A DNA stretch of 64,000 bases, taken from assembly GCA_030432565.1 (NCBI GenBank), contig JAUIGV010000030.1, positions 1-64,000 of the forward strand, read 5' to 3'. Each line of letters starts with the position of its first letter. Position 1 is the stretch's first letter. The DNA comes from Verrucomicrobiia bacterium. GTDB taxonomy: Bacteria; Verrucomicrobiota; Verrucomicrobiia; Verrucomicrobiales; Akkermansiaceae. The notes below the pieces were generated by a model. It was not told the DNA's origin and did no database searches. It saw only the letters and a program-made list of their open reading frames with translations. The position numbers and the translations under genes were made by a program. Below are positions 6,181 to 15,704 of the stretch, in pieces.

Positions 6181-7947
6181 ATGAGCGAAGATGCCCCGGC
6201 AAATACCGCAACGGCTGAAAAGAAGCTTCCCAAAGATTTGGCCGCTGAAAAAGGCATGGTCAATGTGCAAATCGACGGCGAATGGCTGCAGGTTCCAAGA
6301 GGAACACGGATGATTGAAGCGGCCAAGCTTGTGGGCAAAGAGGTTCCTCACTATTGCTATCACCCCAAACTTTCTTCTCCTGGAAACTGCCGCATGTGCC
6401 TTGTGCAAATGGGGATGCCTCCCCGCCCTGCTCCGGGACAGCCCCCCGTTTACGGTGATGATGGTTATCAGGAAATCGGCTGGATGCCCCGTCCGGTCAT
6501 TGCATGCGCCAATACAGTTGCTGAGAACATGGGGATCCGGACCACTGGCGATTTGGTTGAAAAAACCCGCGAGGGTGTCATGGAGTTCCTTTTGATCAAT
6601 CATCCGCTTGATTGCCCGATCTGCGATCAGGCCGGCGAATGCAAGCTCCAGGAATTTTCGGTGGAGCACGGTCGCGGGGAATCTCGCTTCAAGGAAACCA
6701 AGATTAAGAAACCTAAAAACGTCGACATCGGAAAAAATATCCGCCTTGACGACGAACGCTGTATCATGTGCAGCCGGTGCATTCGTTTCATGGACGAAGT
6801 CGCCGAAGAACCTGTTCTTGGATTCTCACAGCGCGGAACCCACACCTCCGTCACTGTTCATCCGGGCTACCGCCTCGATAACAACTACTCACTCAACACC
6901 GCGGATATTTGCCCGGTGGGAGCTCTCACCTCGAACGACTTCCGCTTCCAAATGCGGGTTTGGTTCTTGAAAGAGACCAAAAGTATCGACGTTAATTGCG
7001 GAACTGGCGCCAACACGGTAATCTGGACGAGAGGCAATGAGGTTTTCCGGGTAACACCGCGTCAAAACGACGATGTGAACTCGGCTTGGATGCCCGACAG
7101 TCACCGGCTTTCCTTTAATCATTTTCAGACAGACGACCGTCTGACCGGTCCCTTGGTTAAGAAGGACGGCAAACACGTTCAGTCATCTTGGCTCGAAGCT
7201 ACCGCACGCGCAGCGGAGGGGCTCGGCATGAGTCAGCCGGACGAGGTTGGGGTCATTGCATCGGGTCGCCTCAGCAATGAAGAACTCTTCCTGTCGAAGA
7301 AGATTGCAGCAGCTCTGGGAACCGAGCTTTTGACAATCGTCCCCCGCATCGGAGAATCAGACGGCAAACTCATTTCAGCAGACCGCAATCCAAACACCAC
7401 GGGAGCTGCGCTTATCTGGGGCACTGATGATCCGGCAGCGAAGCTGGACGCCATTCGCGAGGGAGTTTCGTCAGGGAAGATCAAGTCGCTCATCGTTCTC
7501 AGCGAGGATCTCCTCGAAGAGGCCGGCTTCAAATCTGAAGACCTTCAAAAACTGAATCATCTTGTCGTCTCCCACACTCACGCAAATCCAACGGCGGCCC
7601 ATGCGAACGTGGTCTTGGCCGGTGCCGGATTCGCTGAAAAGCGTGCCACCTACGTCAATGTCACAGGTCGATTGCAGCGAGCGAATCAAGCCGTGATTGC
7701 ACCGGGCGAATCCCGGGACGATTGGGAGTCACTCACTGCTCTTCTCTCGAAACTTGACGAAGGCTACACTGCACCGGCATCGATGGATTCGATCCTGAAT
7801 GCCATTGCTTCCGAAGTCGAAGAATTCAGCGGTCAGAGCTTCGGATCGATTGGAGACCTCGGAGTGCAGATCACTGAGACGGGAGTGACTATTCCCCTTC
7901 TTGAACAAGAAAAGGCCAGAATCGATTCAGGCCAGATCGTCGGCTAG
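6181..7947 (+). CDS. nuoG: NADH-quinone oxidoreductase subunit G
   Basis: Iron-sulfur subunit of complex I that carries electrons from the NADH module towards the quinone site. Ligands are visible: 2Fe-2S (Cys59, Cys70, Cys73, Cys109), the His/Cys 4Fe-4S cluster (His141, Cys145, Cys148, Cys154) and a further 4Fe-4S (Cys194, Cys197, Cys200, Cys244). A molybdopterin-oxidoreductase-like region follows, but at 588 residues the protein is far shorter than the about 900 of enterobacterial NuoG. About 25 extra residues precede the ferredoxin domain; M26 (MVNVQIDGEW) is an alternative start. First gene of a run through nuoN. Confidence 0.93.
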   Translation: MSEDAPANTATAEKKLPKDLAAEKGMVNVQIDGEWLQVPRGTRMIEAAKLVGKEVPHYCYHPKLSSPGNCRMCLVQMGMPPRPAPGQPPVYGDDGYQEIGWMPRPVIACANTVAENMGIRTTGDLVEKTREGVMEFLLINHPLDCPICDQAGECKLQEFSVEHGRGESRFKETKIKKPKNVDIGKNIRLDDERCIMCSRCIRFMDEVAEEPVLGFSQRGTHTSVTVHPGYRLDNNYSLNTADICPVGALTSNDFRFQMRVWFLKETKSIDVNCGTGANTVIWTRGNEVFRVTPRQNDDVNSAWMPDSHRLSFNHFQTDDRLTGPLVKKDGKHVQSSWLEATARAAEGLGMSQPDEVGVIASGRLSNEELFLSKKIAAALGTELLTIVPRIGESDGKLISADRNPNTTGAALIWGTDDPAAKLDAIREGVSSGKIKSLIVLSEDLLEEAGFKSEDLQKLNHLVVSHTHANPTAAHANVVLAGAGFAEKRATYVNVTGRLQRANQAVIAPGESRDDWESLTALLSKLDEGYTAPASMDSILNAIASEVEEFSGQSFGSIGDLGVQITETGVTIPLLEQEKARIDSGQIVG

Positions 7948-7974
7948 TAAGAAACACACCTGATTCACTTTTTC

Positions 7975-9207
7975 ATGGACACAACTCTTCTCATCGCAGC
8001 GGCTATCAAAATCGCGGTATTTATCGGAATCACGATGAGTTTCGTTAGTATCTGCGTGATTTTTGAACGTCGTTTTTCGGCTATCATCCAGGACCGCGTC
8101 GGTCCAAACAGGACGATGCTTCCCCTTTCGATTCTCGGATTCAAGAAGGACCTTGCTCTTCCAATCGGCGGTTTAACCCAGCCCATTGCTGACGGTCTGA
8201 AATTCATTCTGAAGGAGGACTTCACTCCTTCTTATGTTCGCAAGTTCTTCTTCTGGCTCGCTCCCGCCCTCGTTGTTGTCCCAGCACTCCTTACGATGGC
8301 CGTTATTCCCTTTGGCAGTCCCATGGAGATCGCAGGGGATATCATTCCAATGGCAGTCGCCGATCTCAACGTCGGTCCGCTCTACATCTTCGCAATTGCT
8401 TCCCTTTCAGTCTATGGAATCACCCTCGCCGGTTGGGCTTCCAATTCCAAGTATCCTTTCTTTGGCGGAGTTCGCGCTTGCGCCCAGATGATCTCCTACG
8501 AAATCGCCCTCGGGCTTTCAATCGTTCCAGTCATCATGTTTTTTGGTGGCTTGAATCTCGGCCACATCGTCGAGGAGCAAGTGAATAACGGGTGGCTCCT
8601 CCTTCCTCTGTGGGGCGAAGGATTGAGCGTTGAACGCTGGCTCATGCTTATCCCGCTTGGCATTTCCTTCATCATCTTCACCACTTCGATTTTTGCTGAG
8701 ACCAACCGGATGCCATTCGATCTCCCGGAATGTGAGACCGAGCTCGTCGGTGGCTACCATACCGAATACTCCTCGATGAAATTTGCTCTCTTTTTCATGG
8801 GTGAATACGCCGCGATGGTGGTGGGTTCAGCACTCATTGTCACCCTCTTCCTCGGAGGATGGTCGATCGGGTTCGGAGTCGATAATCTCCTCCCTGCCGG
8901 AGCCTGGTGGGTCAGCCTCCTTCATATCGGGGTTTTCCTTGGCAAGGTTACCTTCTTCATTCTGTTCTTCATCTTGGTCCGCTGGACCGTTCCACGCTTC
9001 CGCTACGACCAACTCATGAATCTTGGTTGGATCGTTTTCTTCGAGGCCGCCCTCATTAATGTCTTCCTGGCCGCCCTGGTCATTGCTTACCCAAGCATCG
9101 GGATCATTGGTGTTACCATCGGGTTTGCATTGTTGATTACCGCCACCATTCTACTGATCATCATCGCCAAGGGTGCCACAAAGAAACCCTCGGCAACGGC
9201 AGTCTAA
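7975..9207 (+). CDS. nuoH: NADH-quinone oxidoreductase subunit H
   Basis: Membrane subunit that forms the quinone chamber at the junction of the two arms. Hydrophobic segments alternate with conserved loops such as IIQDRVGPNRTMLP (residues about 39-52), LTQPIADGLKFILKEDF and the acidic loop ETNRMPFDLPECETELVGGYHTEYS region (about 240-265). At 410 residues it is longer than the enterobacterial protein (about 325), as in several other phyla. Starts 27 bp after nuoG. Confidence 0.95.
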   Translation: MDTTLLIAAAIKIAVFIGITMSFVSICVIFERRFSAIIQDRVGPNRTMLPLSILGFKKDLALPIGGLTQPIADGLKFILKEDFTPSYVRKFFFWLAPALVVVPALLTMAVIPFGSPMEIAGDIIPMAVADLNVGPLYIFAIASLSVYGITLAGWASNSKYPFFGGVRACAQMISYEIALGLSIVPVIMFFGGLNLGHIVEEQVNNGWLLLPLWGEGLSVERWLMLIPLGISFIIFTTSIFAETNRMPFDLPECETELVGGYHTEYSSMKFALFFMGEYAAMVVGSALIVTLFLGGWSIGFGVDNLLPAGAWWVSLLHIGVFLGKVTFFILFFILVRWTVPRFRYDQLMNLGWIVFFEAALINVFLAALVIAYPSIGIIGVTIGFALLITATILLIIIAKGATKKPSATAV

Positions 9208-9243
9208 AATCCCCACTCTAATTCCCATCCTTTCCACCTCACC

Positions 9244-9810
9244 ATGGCCATAATCAAAGTTGAACGCCCCAAGCTTTCCGCAGGAGAGAAGGTCTACTTC
9301 GGTGCCATCTTCAAGGGGATGATTATCACCCTTCGGCACGCATTTAAGTCCTTTTTTGGAAAGACCACCGGTGCCGGAGAACTGAATTCCTCAGGGGTCG
9401 GAGTAACGATGCAATACCCCGAGCAAAAGTGGGATGACAAGCTTCCGGAATATTATCGGGGTGCACCGGCGTTGGTGACCGACGAGCAGGACCGGGAGCG
9501 TTGTGTTTCCTGCCAACTTTGTGAATTCATCTGCCCTCCCAAGGCCATTAAGATTATTCCGGGTGAAATTCCGTCGGACAACGAATGGGCCAAAGTTGAG
9601 AAACGTCCGCAGGAATTTGATATCGACATGATCCGCTGCATCTACTGCGGCATGTGTGAGGAGGTTTGCCCCGAGCAGGCCATCTATCTTCGTCCCGACT
9701 ATGTCATCACCGGCACCAACCGGAGTGAAATGGTCCACGACAAAAAGAGACTTTATGAGATCGGAGGCAAGCGTGTCGGTCTCGTTAATAAGTGGAACGA
9801 CTTGAAGTAA
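9244..9810 (+). CDS. nuoI: NADH-quinone oxidoreductase subunit I
   Basis: Carries the two 4Fe-4S clusters next to the quinone site. Both ferredoxin motifs are complete: Cys87, Cys90, Cys93 and Cys97 (CVSCQLCEFICP), and Cys132, Cys135, Cys138 and Cys142 (CIYCGMCEEVCP). The N-terminal amphipathic part (GMIITLRHAFKSFFGK) is the usual membrane-surface anchor. Length 188 is normal. It lies between nuoH and nuoJ with short gaps (36 and 7 bp). Confidence 0.95.
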   Translation: MAIIKVERPKLSAGEKVYFGAIFKGMIITLRHAFKSFFGKTTGAGELNSSGVGVTMQYPEQKWDDKLPEYYRGAPALVTDEQDRERCVSCQLCEFICPPKAIKIIPGEIPSDNEWAKVEKRPQEFDIDMIRCIYCGMCEEVCPEQAIYLRPDYVITGTNRSEMVHDKKRLYEIGGKRVGLVNKWNDLK

Positions 9811-9817
9811 CCCCGCC

Positions 9818-10453
9818 ATGGAAACCCTAGCATTCTACCTTTTTGCATTCCTGGCCGTTGCCGGAGGCATTCTTCTGGTTGCCTTTCGCAATCCGGTCTC
9901 TAGCGCGCTTTCGATGGTGCTTTCCTTTGTGGGTTTGGCCGGCCTTTTTATCGGTCTGAACGCCTACTTTGTCGGGATCGTTCAAATTCTCGTCTATGCG
10001 GGCGCGATCATGGTCTTGTTTATCTTCATCATCATGCTCCTCGACTTGAATGATGAAAAATCCATCAAGTTCAGGTCTTCGTCGGTCGTTGCAGGGATCG
10101 TAATCCCCCTTTTGTTGGTCGCCCAAGTCCTCGGAGTCATTCAGACAGGTTCCCAAGGAGAGCAAAACGACTTTCAAGAGATCACCACCGAGTCGATGAA
10201 GAAGTCGGCTGAATACTTCGTCCAGATCGATGAGGACAAGGAGGCTCTCCCGAGAGAGGAGCAGTCGGCAATCTACAAGAGCCTCACTCATGAAAAAAGC
10301 CCCAAGCTTCCGGACACCAATCTCATCGGGCACACCATTTTCAAGAGTTATAACTATCCGCTTCAAGTAATGGGGGCTCTTCTCCTGGTCGCCACCATTG
10401 GGGTCGTCATCCTTTCCAAGCGGTCGAACAAGCAAGCCCCCGCTGATTCCTAA
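9818..10453 (+). CDS. nuoJ: NADH-quinone oxidoreductase subunit J
   Basis: Small membrane subunit. The N-terminal three helices contain the family pattern FRNPVSSALSMVLSFVGLAG and VQILVYAGAIMVLFIFIIMLL. A hydrophilic loop (about residues 105-165, rich in Glu and Lys) separates these from the last helix (MGALLLVATIGVVILS). The long loop makes it 211 residues, against about 180 in many bacteria. Starts 7 bp after nuoI. Confidence 0.93.
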   Translation: METLAFYLFAFLAVAGGILLVAFRNPVSSALSMVLSFVGLAGLFIGLNAYFVGIVQILVYAGAIMVLFIFIIMLLDLNDEKSIKFRSSSVVAGIVIPLLLVAQVLGVIQTGSQGEQNDFQEITTESMKKSAEYFVQIDEDKEALPREEQSAIYKSLTHEKSPKLPDTNLIGHTIFKSYNYPLQVMGALLLVATIGVVILSKRSNKQAPADS

Positions 10454-10467
10454 AGATTTAAAATCCC

Positions 10468-10785
10468 ATGGCTTCTCTCAACGACTACCTTTTTGTCTCC
10501 GGTCTGCTTTTCGCGATCGGTCTTGCCGGAGTCATCGTCCGGCGTAATATCATCGTGATTTTCATGTGCCTCGAATTGATGCTTGCTGCCGCAAGTCTGA
10601 CTCTCGTGGCTTTTTCCCGATTCAATCTTTCCAATGGGCTTCCCGACTACAACGGTCAGGTCTTCGTCTTCTTCATCATCACTGTGGCCGCTGCCGAGGT
10701 CGCCGTTGGGCTTGCAATCATTGTCGCTCTCTACCGTGCCCGCCAAACCATCAACGTCGAGGATCTTACCTCAATGCGCGGCTAA
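10468..10785 (+). CDS. nuoK: NADH-quinone oxidoreductase subunit K
   Basis: Three-helix antiporter-like subunit (105 residues, standard). The proton-channel glutamates lie in [13 protein letters not shown] (helix 2) and [13 protein letters not shown] (helix 3). The N-terminus ([20 protein letters not shown]) and the end of helix 3 match the family closely. Starts 14 bp after nuoJ. Confidence 0.95.
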   Translation: MASLNDYLFVSGLLFAIGLAGVIVRRNIIVIFMCLELMLAAASLTLVAFSRFNLSNGLPDYNGQVFVFFIITVAAAEVAVGLAIIVALYRARQTINVEDLTSMRG

Positions 10786-10806
10786 CCTACCGAACTTCGA
10801 ATTCTC

Positions 10807-12651
10807 ATGGAATCAATTCCCTGGCTTATCCTTGGTCTCCCGCTCCTAACAGCTGCGGTGATTCATCTTGGGCTCAAGAAAAACCAGTCCCTGTCCGCCT
10901 TGGTTTCCACCTGCTCGGCGGCTGTTACTTTGGCCCTCACTTTGGTAATCGTCTCGAAAGGCAGCGATCTTACCGGCTCCTTCAACTGGGCTTCCATCGC
11001 TGGCTTCAACATCGAAATTGGTTACGAGTTCAGTCAGATGGCCCGCGGAATGATGCTCGTGGTCACCGGAGTGGGCTTCCTTGTCCACTTGTTCTCGCTC
11101 GCCTACATGAAGGAGGATTCAGCCCTCGCACGCTACTTCTGCGGCCTCTCCCTTTTCATGTTTTCGATGACGGGGATCGTCCTCGCCACCAATTTCATCA
11201 TGATGTTCATGTTCTGGGAGCTGGTCGGTTTGAGTTCTTATCTACTGATCGGTCATTGGTATCAAAAAGATTCGGCAGCTGATGCCGCCAAGAAGGCATT
11301 TTTGACCAACCGGATTGGCGACTTTGGTTTCATGATCGGGATCCTAATGCTCTGGGGCATCACCGGAAGCTTCACCTTCAGCGAGCTCGCCACCGGATTG
11401 GCTGGGCACCCCGACCACTCGGTTTTTTTTCTCGGAATAGCCATCCTCTGTATCTTCGCTGGTGCGATGGGTAAATCAGCCCAAGCCCCTCTTCATGTCT
11501 GGCTTCCCGATGCCATGGAAGGACCGACTCCGGTCTCAGCCCTCATTCACGCCGCAACGATGGTCGCGGCCGGGGTCTACATGATGGCCCGCCTCTTTCT
11601 TGCCCTCACTCCCGAAGGTGCCGACCTCGCTACCCTCATTCCAGCATTCACCGGAACGACCATCGCCTGGATTGGTGCCATCACGTCGCTCCTCGCAGCC
11701 CTGATGGCCACCCAGCAGGACGATATCAAAAAGATCCTCGCTTACTCCACCCTTTCCCAGCTTGGTTACATGGTGATGGCTGTTGGGCTCCTCGATCCGG
11801 AGGCCGGAATGTTCCACCTCTTCACCCACGCTTGGTTTAAGGCTCTTCTCTTCCTGGGGTCGGGCGCCGTCATCTTCGCCTGTCATCACGAACAGGACAT
11901 TTGGAAAATGGGAGGTCTAAGGAAGACCATGCCGATCACGTTTGGGGCTTTTGCAATCGGAACAATTGCTCTCTGCGGCGTTCCTGGAACGGCTGGATTC
12001 TTCTCAAAGGAACATATCCTCGAATCTGCGGCCCACAGCGGCCAGTGGGTCCTCTTTGGAATTGCCGCCCTTGTCGCTTGTCTCACCACCTTCTACATGT
12101 TCCGCCTTTTCTTCGTTGCCTTCCTTGGTGATGCCAGAAGCGAGAACGCCGACCATGCAAAAGAGGTTGGCCTACTGATGTCGGCGCCGCTGATTCTGCT
12201 GGCAATCATGGCCATACTTTCAGGCTGGGAATTCATGGGAGGCAAGATCGCTCCCCTCTACAAGCCTTTCGAATTTCATCCGGACGCTCCGGCATTCATT
12301 GCCTCGGTCTCCGCAGTAGTGATTGGTTTCCTGATCGCCTGGAAGCTCTACGGCAGTACCAAGGAAGATCCCTTGGAGAATAAGGGGGTTTTCAAACACT
12401 TCCGCAATAAATTCTACATCGACGAGTTCTACGCCAAGCTCGTTGGCTACGGACAGGATACCGTCGCTGCCTTTGTCCATTTCTTTGACGAACTGATCAT
12501 CAATGGTCTTATTGTTGGAGGTTTTTCCCGCGCTGCCGGCGGTTTCGGTCGCATCTTCGGACGTCTTCAATCCGGTAATCTTCAAGGCTACGCCGTCCTC
12601 TTTGGTCTTGGCGTTCTTTTGGTCATCTATCTTACGGTCTTTGTTTCATGA
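10807..12651 (+). CDS. nuoL: NADH-quinone oxidoreductase subunit L
   Basis: Largest antiporter-like proton-pumping subunit, at the distal end of the membrane arm. Conserved stretches include MFMFWELVGLSSYLLIGHWY with the channel glutamate, APLHVWLPDAMEGPTPVSAL and IHAATMVAAGVYMMARLF, then KKILAYSTLSQLGYM and HAWFKALLFLGSG. The C-terminal part (about 480-614) holds the lateral helix region. At 614 residues it is full length. The last codons overlap nuoM by 4 bp (ATGA), which indicates coupled translation. Confidence 0.95.
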   Translation: MESIPWLILGLPLLTAAVIHLGLKKNQSLSALVSTCSAAVTLALTLVIVSKGSDLTGSFNWASIAGFNIEIGYEFSQMARGMMLVVTGVGFLVHLFSLAYMKEDSALARYFCGLSLFMFSMTGIVLATNFIMMFMFWELVGLSSYLLIGHWYQKDSAADAAKKAFLTNRIGDFGFMIGILMLWGITGSFTFSELATGLAGHPDHSVFFLGIAILCIFAGAMGKSAQAPLHVWLPDAMEGPTPVSALIHAATMVAAGVYMMARLFLALTPEGADLATLIPAFTGTTIAWIGAITSLLAALMATQQDDIKKILAYSTLSQLGYMVMAVGLLDPEAGMFHLFTHAWFKALLFLGSGAVIFACHHEQDIWKMGGLRKTMPITFGAFAIGTIALCGVPGTAGFFSKEHILESAAHSGQWVLFGIAALVACLTTFYMFRLFFVAFLGDARSENADHAKEVGLLMSAPLILLAIMAILSGWEFMGGKIAPLYKPFEFHPDAPAFIASVSAVVIGFLIAWKLYGSTKEDPLENKGVFKHFRNKFYIDEFYAKLVGYGQDTVAAFVHFFDELIINGLIVGGFSRAAGGFGRIFGRLQSGNLQGYAVLFGLGVLLVIYLTVFVS

Positions 12652-14135
12652 GCATTATTCTCATTCTCATCCCACTCATCGCCGCCTTCGCCATTATGGC
12701 TGGAGTCGGCAGAGCCAAGTCGGTCGCGACCCTCGCTGCCGCCGCAAACCTTCTTCTGGGCCTCGGCGTTGTCTTTTGCTGGAAGGCCCCGATCTGGGAT
12801 ATTTCCTTCGAAGTCCTCTCAAAGCCAAGCATCCATCTCGCCCTCGGATTCTACGATGGAATGAGCCTGGTGATGGTAATACTGAGTGTTCTCGTCCTTT
12901 TCACTGCCGTTATGTCAGGTAGGTGCCCGGAGGGACGCGAAAGACTCTGGTATTCATCCATTCTTCTTATTGGAGCTGGTGGCTTGGGTGCCTTTCTTTC
13001 CACCGATCTCTTCTTCTTTTACGCCTTCCATGAACTTGCCCTAATTCCAACATTTCTCATGATAGGAATACTGGGATCGGGAGAGAGAAAGGAGGCCGCC
13101 TGGAAGATTACAATCTATCTTGCCCTCGGTTCCATTATTCTTCTAGCCGGCCTCGTATGGCTGGTTTCTGCCAGCGGGTCGGAAACCTGGCTTTTCAAAG
13201 ATCTGCTCGCCTCCTCTATTTCAGCGGATGCCCAGTCGGGTATCGCGGCATTCCTGATCGTTGGATTTGGAATCCTGATTTCACTCTTCCCCTTTCACTC
13301 TTGGGCCGCACCTGCTTACGCCTCAGCGCCAGCTCCCGTTGCCATGCTACACGCCGGAGTCCTGAAAAAGTTTGGCCTATATGGTCTCATGAGACTCTAC
13401 CCGATGGTCTCAACCGGAATGCAGGACTGGCTTGGCTGGCTCATCGTCCTTCTTCTCTGCAACATCCTCTGGGTAGGATTTGTGACCATTAACCAGAAGC
13501 GCCTTGACATGATGCTTGGTAATTCCTCGGTGATGCACATGGGATACATTTTCCTGGCTTTTGCCGCTCTGATTGAGGCCGGAAGCTTTGAAGCCAACCC
13601 TATTGCCAAGCCTGCCGCGGTGGTTCTGATGTTCGCTCACGGCATCAGCATTGCTCTTCTCTTCATGCTCACTGACACCATCCGCCGCAAGACCGGAACG
13701 GTGGAACTCGCAGAACTCGGCGGACTGGCAAAAGCCGCGCCACGGCTCGCATTTCTATTTGGCCTCGCTGGGATGGCTTCGATCGGGCTTCCCGGGCTCG
13801 CCAACTTTTCCGGTGAAGTTCTGGTTTTCCTCTCGGGCTTCGAGAACTACAAGGGCGAAGCCCTGGGCTGCGTTCAGGTTGCCACCATCCTCGCTCTCTG
13901 GGGAGTGGTGATTAGTGCTGTTTATATGCTCAGAGCCTATCGGCAGACATTCCAGGGCCCTGCCGTTGATCACACCGATTCCGGGCATGTGAAGGACTTT
14001 GGTCCCTATTGCCAGATCCCGGCAGGCATTCTTGCAATTGCACTCCTTGTCGTGGGAATCTTCCCGAACTCGCTTCTCCAGTTCATGGAAGAGCCGGAGA
14101 CGGCTCCCACAGAAATCGAACAAGCTTCCAATTAA
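12648..14135 (+). CDS. nuoM: NADH-quinone oxidoreductase subunit M
   Basis: Second antiporter-like proton-pumping subunit. FFYAFHELALIPTFLMIG carries the channel glutamate, and PFHSWAAPAYASAPAPVAML followed by HAGVLKKFGLYGLMRL holds the conserved lysine helix. GLPGLANFSGEVLVF is the broken-helix segment near the C-terminus. At 495 residues it is normal. Its ATG overlaps the nuoL stop, and nuoN starts 21 bp after its stop. Confidence 0.95.
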   Translation: MSIILILIPLIAAFAIMAGVGRAKSVATLAAAANLLLGLGVVFCWKAPIWDISFEVLSKPSIHLALGFYDGMSLVMVILSVLVLFTAVMSGRCPEGRERLWYSSILLIGAGGLGAFLSTDLFFFYAFHELALIPTFLMIGILGSGERKEAAWKITIYLALGSIILLAGLVWLVSASGSETWLFKDLLASSISADAQSGIAAFLIVGFGILISLFPFHSWAAPAYASAPAPVAMLHAGVLKKFGLYGLMRLYPMVSTGMQDWLGWLIVLLLCNILWVGFVTINQKRLDMMLGNSSVMHMGYIFLAFAALIEAGSFEANPIAKPAAVVLMFAHGISIALLFMLTDTIRRKTGTVELAELGGLAKAAPRLAFLFGLAGMASIGLPGLANFSGEVLVFLSGFENYKGEALGCVQVATILALWGVVISAVYMLRAYRQTFQGPAVDHTDSGHVKDFGPYCQIPAGILAIALLVVGIFPNSLLQFMEEPETAPTEIEQASN

Positions 14136-14156
14136 TTTCCCAAAGTTCCGCATCCA

Positions 14157-15617
14157 ATGCCTTCCTACTTGCTAGAAATCATCGTCCTTGTTGGCGGATT
14201 GGTCCTGCTTCTTCTCGAAGCCTTCACTTCCCCGAAGAAAAAATCGGTGATCGCCCTCGGAGCGATTACTATCCTTTGCGTCGCTTTGGTTTACCTGTTT
14301 TTTGCCGAGAAAGGCTTCGGTGATGAGAACTCGGAACTCACGCGGTTTTACGCTTTCGATCCGCTGGCCAGGTTCTTCAAACTGTTCACGATTGTTGCCA
14401 CCATTCTTGCCCTCCTCCTTGCGATCAATCACCGGAAGATCCTTTCCAAATTCACTGCCAACCCGGGCTCGGAAGACGGCACCGGTGAATACTATTGCCT
14501 ATTCCTCTTTGCCTGCGCAGGCATGATGTGGATGGCATCAGCCAAAGATTTGGTCTCCCTGTTCGTCTCGCTGGAACTGACAACAATCACCTCCTACATT
14601 CTCGTCGGTTATATGCGACGCAATGTGGGTTCACTTGAAGCCGGCGTAAAGTTCCTCATACTGGGAGCCCTCTCAACCGGATTTCTTGTTTACGGTATTG
14701 CCTGGATTTACGGGGCTACCGGAACCACAGACCTCGCTCTCATTGGTGAACGAATCACCGAGGAGAACTCAACCTACCTCCTCTTTGGCCTTGCTCTGAT
14801 TTTGGTTTCGCTGGCATTCAAAATCGGAGCGGTTCCAATGCACCTTTGGATTCCAGATGTCTACCAGGGGGCTCCGACCCCAACGACCGCTTTCCTTTCG
14901 ATAGCGTCCAAGGCCTCCGGCTTTGCCATCGCCATTCGGGTTGTCGAACCTTTCCTCAACAGCGGAACTGATCTTGCGGCAAAGACGACCTTTATCCTGG
15001 CCATTCTCGCTGGCGCCACCATTCTCTTTGGAAACCTCGCAGCCATTCCCCAGAAAAACTTCAAACGGCTTTTGGCTTATTCTTCGATCGCCAACGCAGG
15101 TTTCATCCTTCTTCCGCTGGCAGCGTGGCAAATCAATACCGATGAACTCACCTCAAAGCAGGTCATCGCATTCTATCTTGCGATCTATCTGATCATGACC
15201 TTCGCGGCGTTCTTCATTCTGGCGGTCATTCATCGTAATACCGGTTCGGACGAAATTTCAGCCTTTGAAGGATTAGGCAAGAGGCACCCACTTCTTGCTT
15301 TCATGACCGCCATCATCATTGGGGCTCTCGCCGGACTTCCGTTGACGGCTGGGTTTTGGGGCAAGTTCCTTGCATTTAAGTCGGCTGTTGATGCCGAACT
15401 TTGGGTTCCTGTCTCGCTCGGATTTATCGGGGTCGCTGCAGGTTTCTACTACTATTTCCAGATCATTCGCGCGATGTATTGGCGGAGTTCACTGGATGAA
15501 AGTTCCTTCGAGATCGAACCGATTGCCTTGCGCACGATTGTCGTCTTGACCGCCTTGATTGCTGTTCTTGGTTTCTGGCCCCAGCCCGTCTACTGGCTTC
15601 TTCGGAATATCGCGTAG
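14157..15617 (+). CDS. nuoN: NADH-quinone oxidoreductase subunit N
   Basis: Third antiporter-like subunit, closest to the quinone module. Recognised from LVSLFVSLELTTITSYILVG with the channel glutamate, GAVPMHLWIPDVYQGAPTPT, then TAFLSIASKASGFA and NFKRLLAYSSIANAGFILL. GALAGLPLTAGFWGKFLAF is the C-terminal broken helix. 486 residues, complete. It is the last gene of the run and is followed by a strong hairpin terminator. The other complex I genes (nuoA-F) are not in the window. Confidence 0.95.
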   Translation: MPSYLLEIIVLVGGLVLLLLEAFTSPKKKSVIALGAITILCVALVYLFFAEKGFGDENSELTRFYAFDPLARFFKLFTIVATILALLLAINHRKILSKFTANPGSEDGTGEYYCLFLFACAGMMWMASAKDLVSLFVSLELTTITSYILVGYMRRNVGSLEAGVKFLILGALSTGFLVYGIAWIYGATGTTDLALIGERITEENSTYLLFGLALILVSLAFKIGAVPMHLWIPDVYQGAPTPTTAFLSIASKASGFAIAIRVVEPFLNSGTDLAAKTTFILAILAGATILFGNLAAIPQKNFKRLLAYSSIANAGFILLPLAAWQINTDELTSKQVIAFYLAIYLIMTFAAFFILAVIHRNTGSDEISAFEGLGKRHPLLAFMTAIIIGALAGLPLTAGFWGKFLAFKSAVDAELWVPVSLGFIGVAAGFYYYFQIIRAMYWRSSLDESSFEIEPIALRTIVVLTALIAVLGFWPQPVYWLLRNIA

Positions 15618-15643
15618 GCACGACGAAACGGTTCTACTTCGCG

Positions 15644-15678
15644 AAAAGGCCTCGACTGCGTTCCAGTCGAGGCCTTTT
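15644..15678. terminator. Bidirectional terminator between nuoN and cysK
   Basis: Fifteen-bp perfect arms (AAAAGGCCTCGACTG and CAGTCGAGGCCTTTT) around the loop CGTTC. A and T runs on the two sides allow termination of nuoN (plus) and cysK (minus). Confidence 0.85.
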
Positions 15679-15704
15679 ACTTAAGATCCGAGAGCGATTC
15701 CAGC

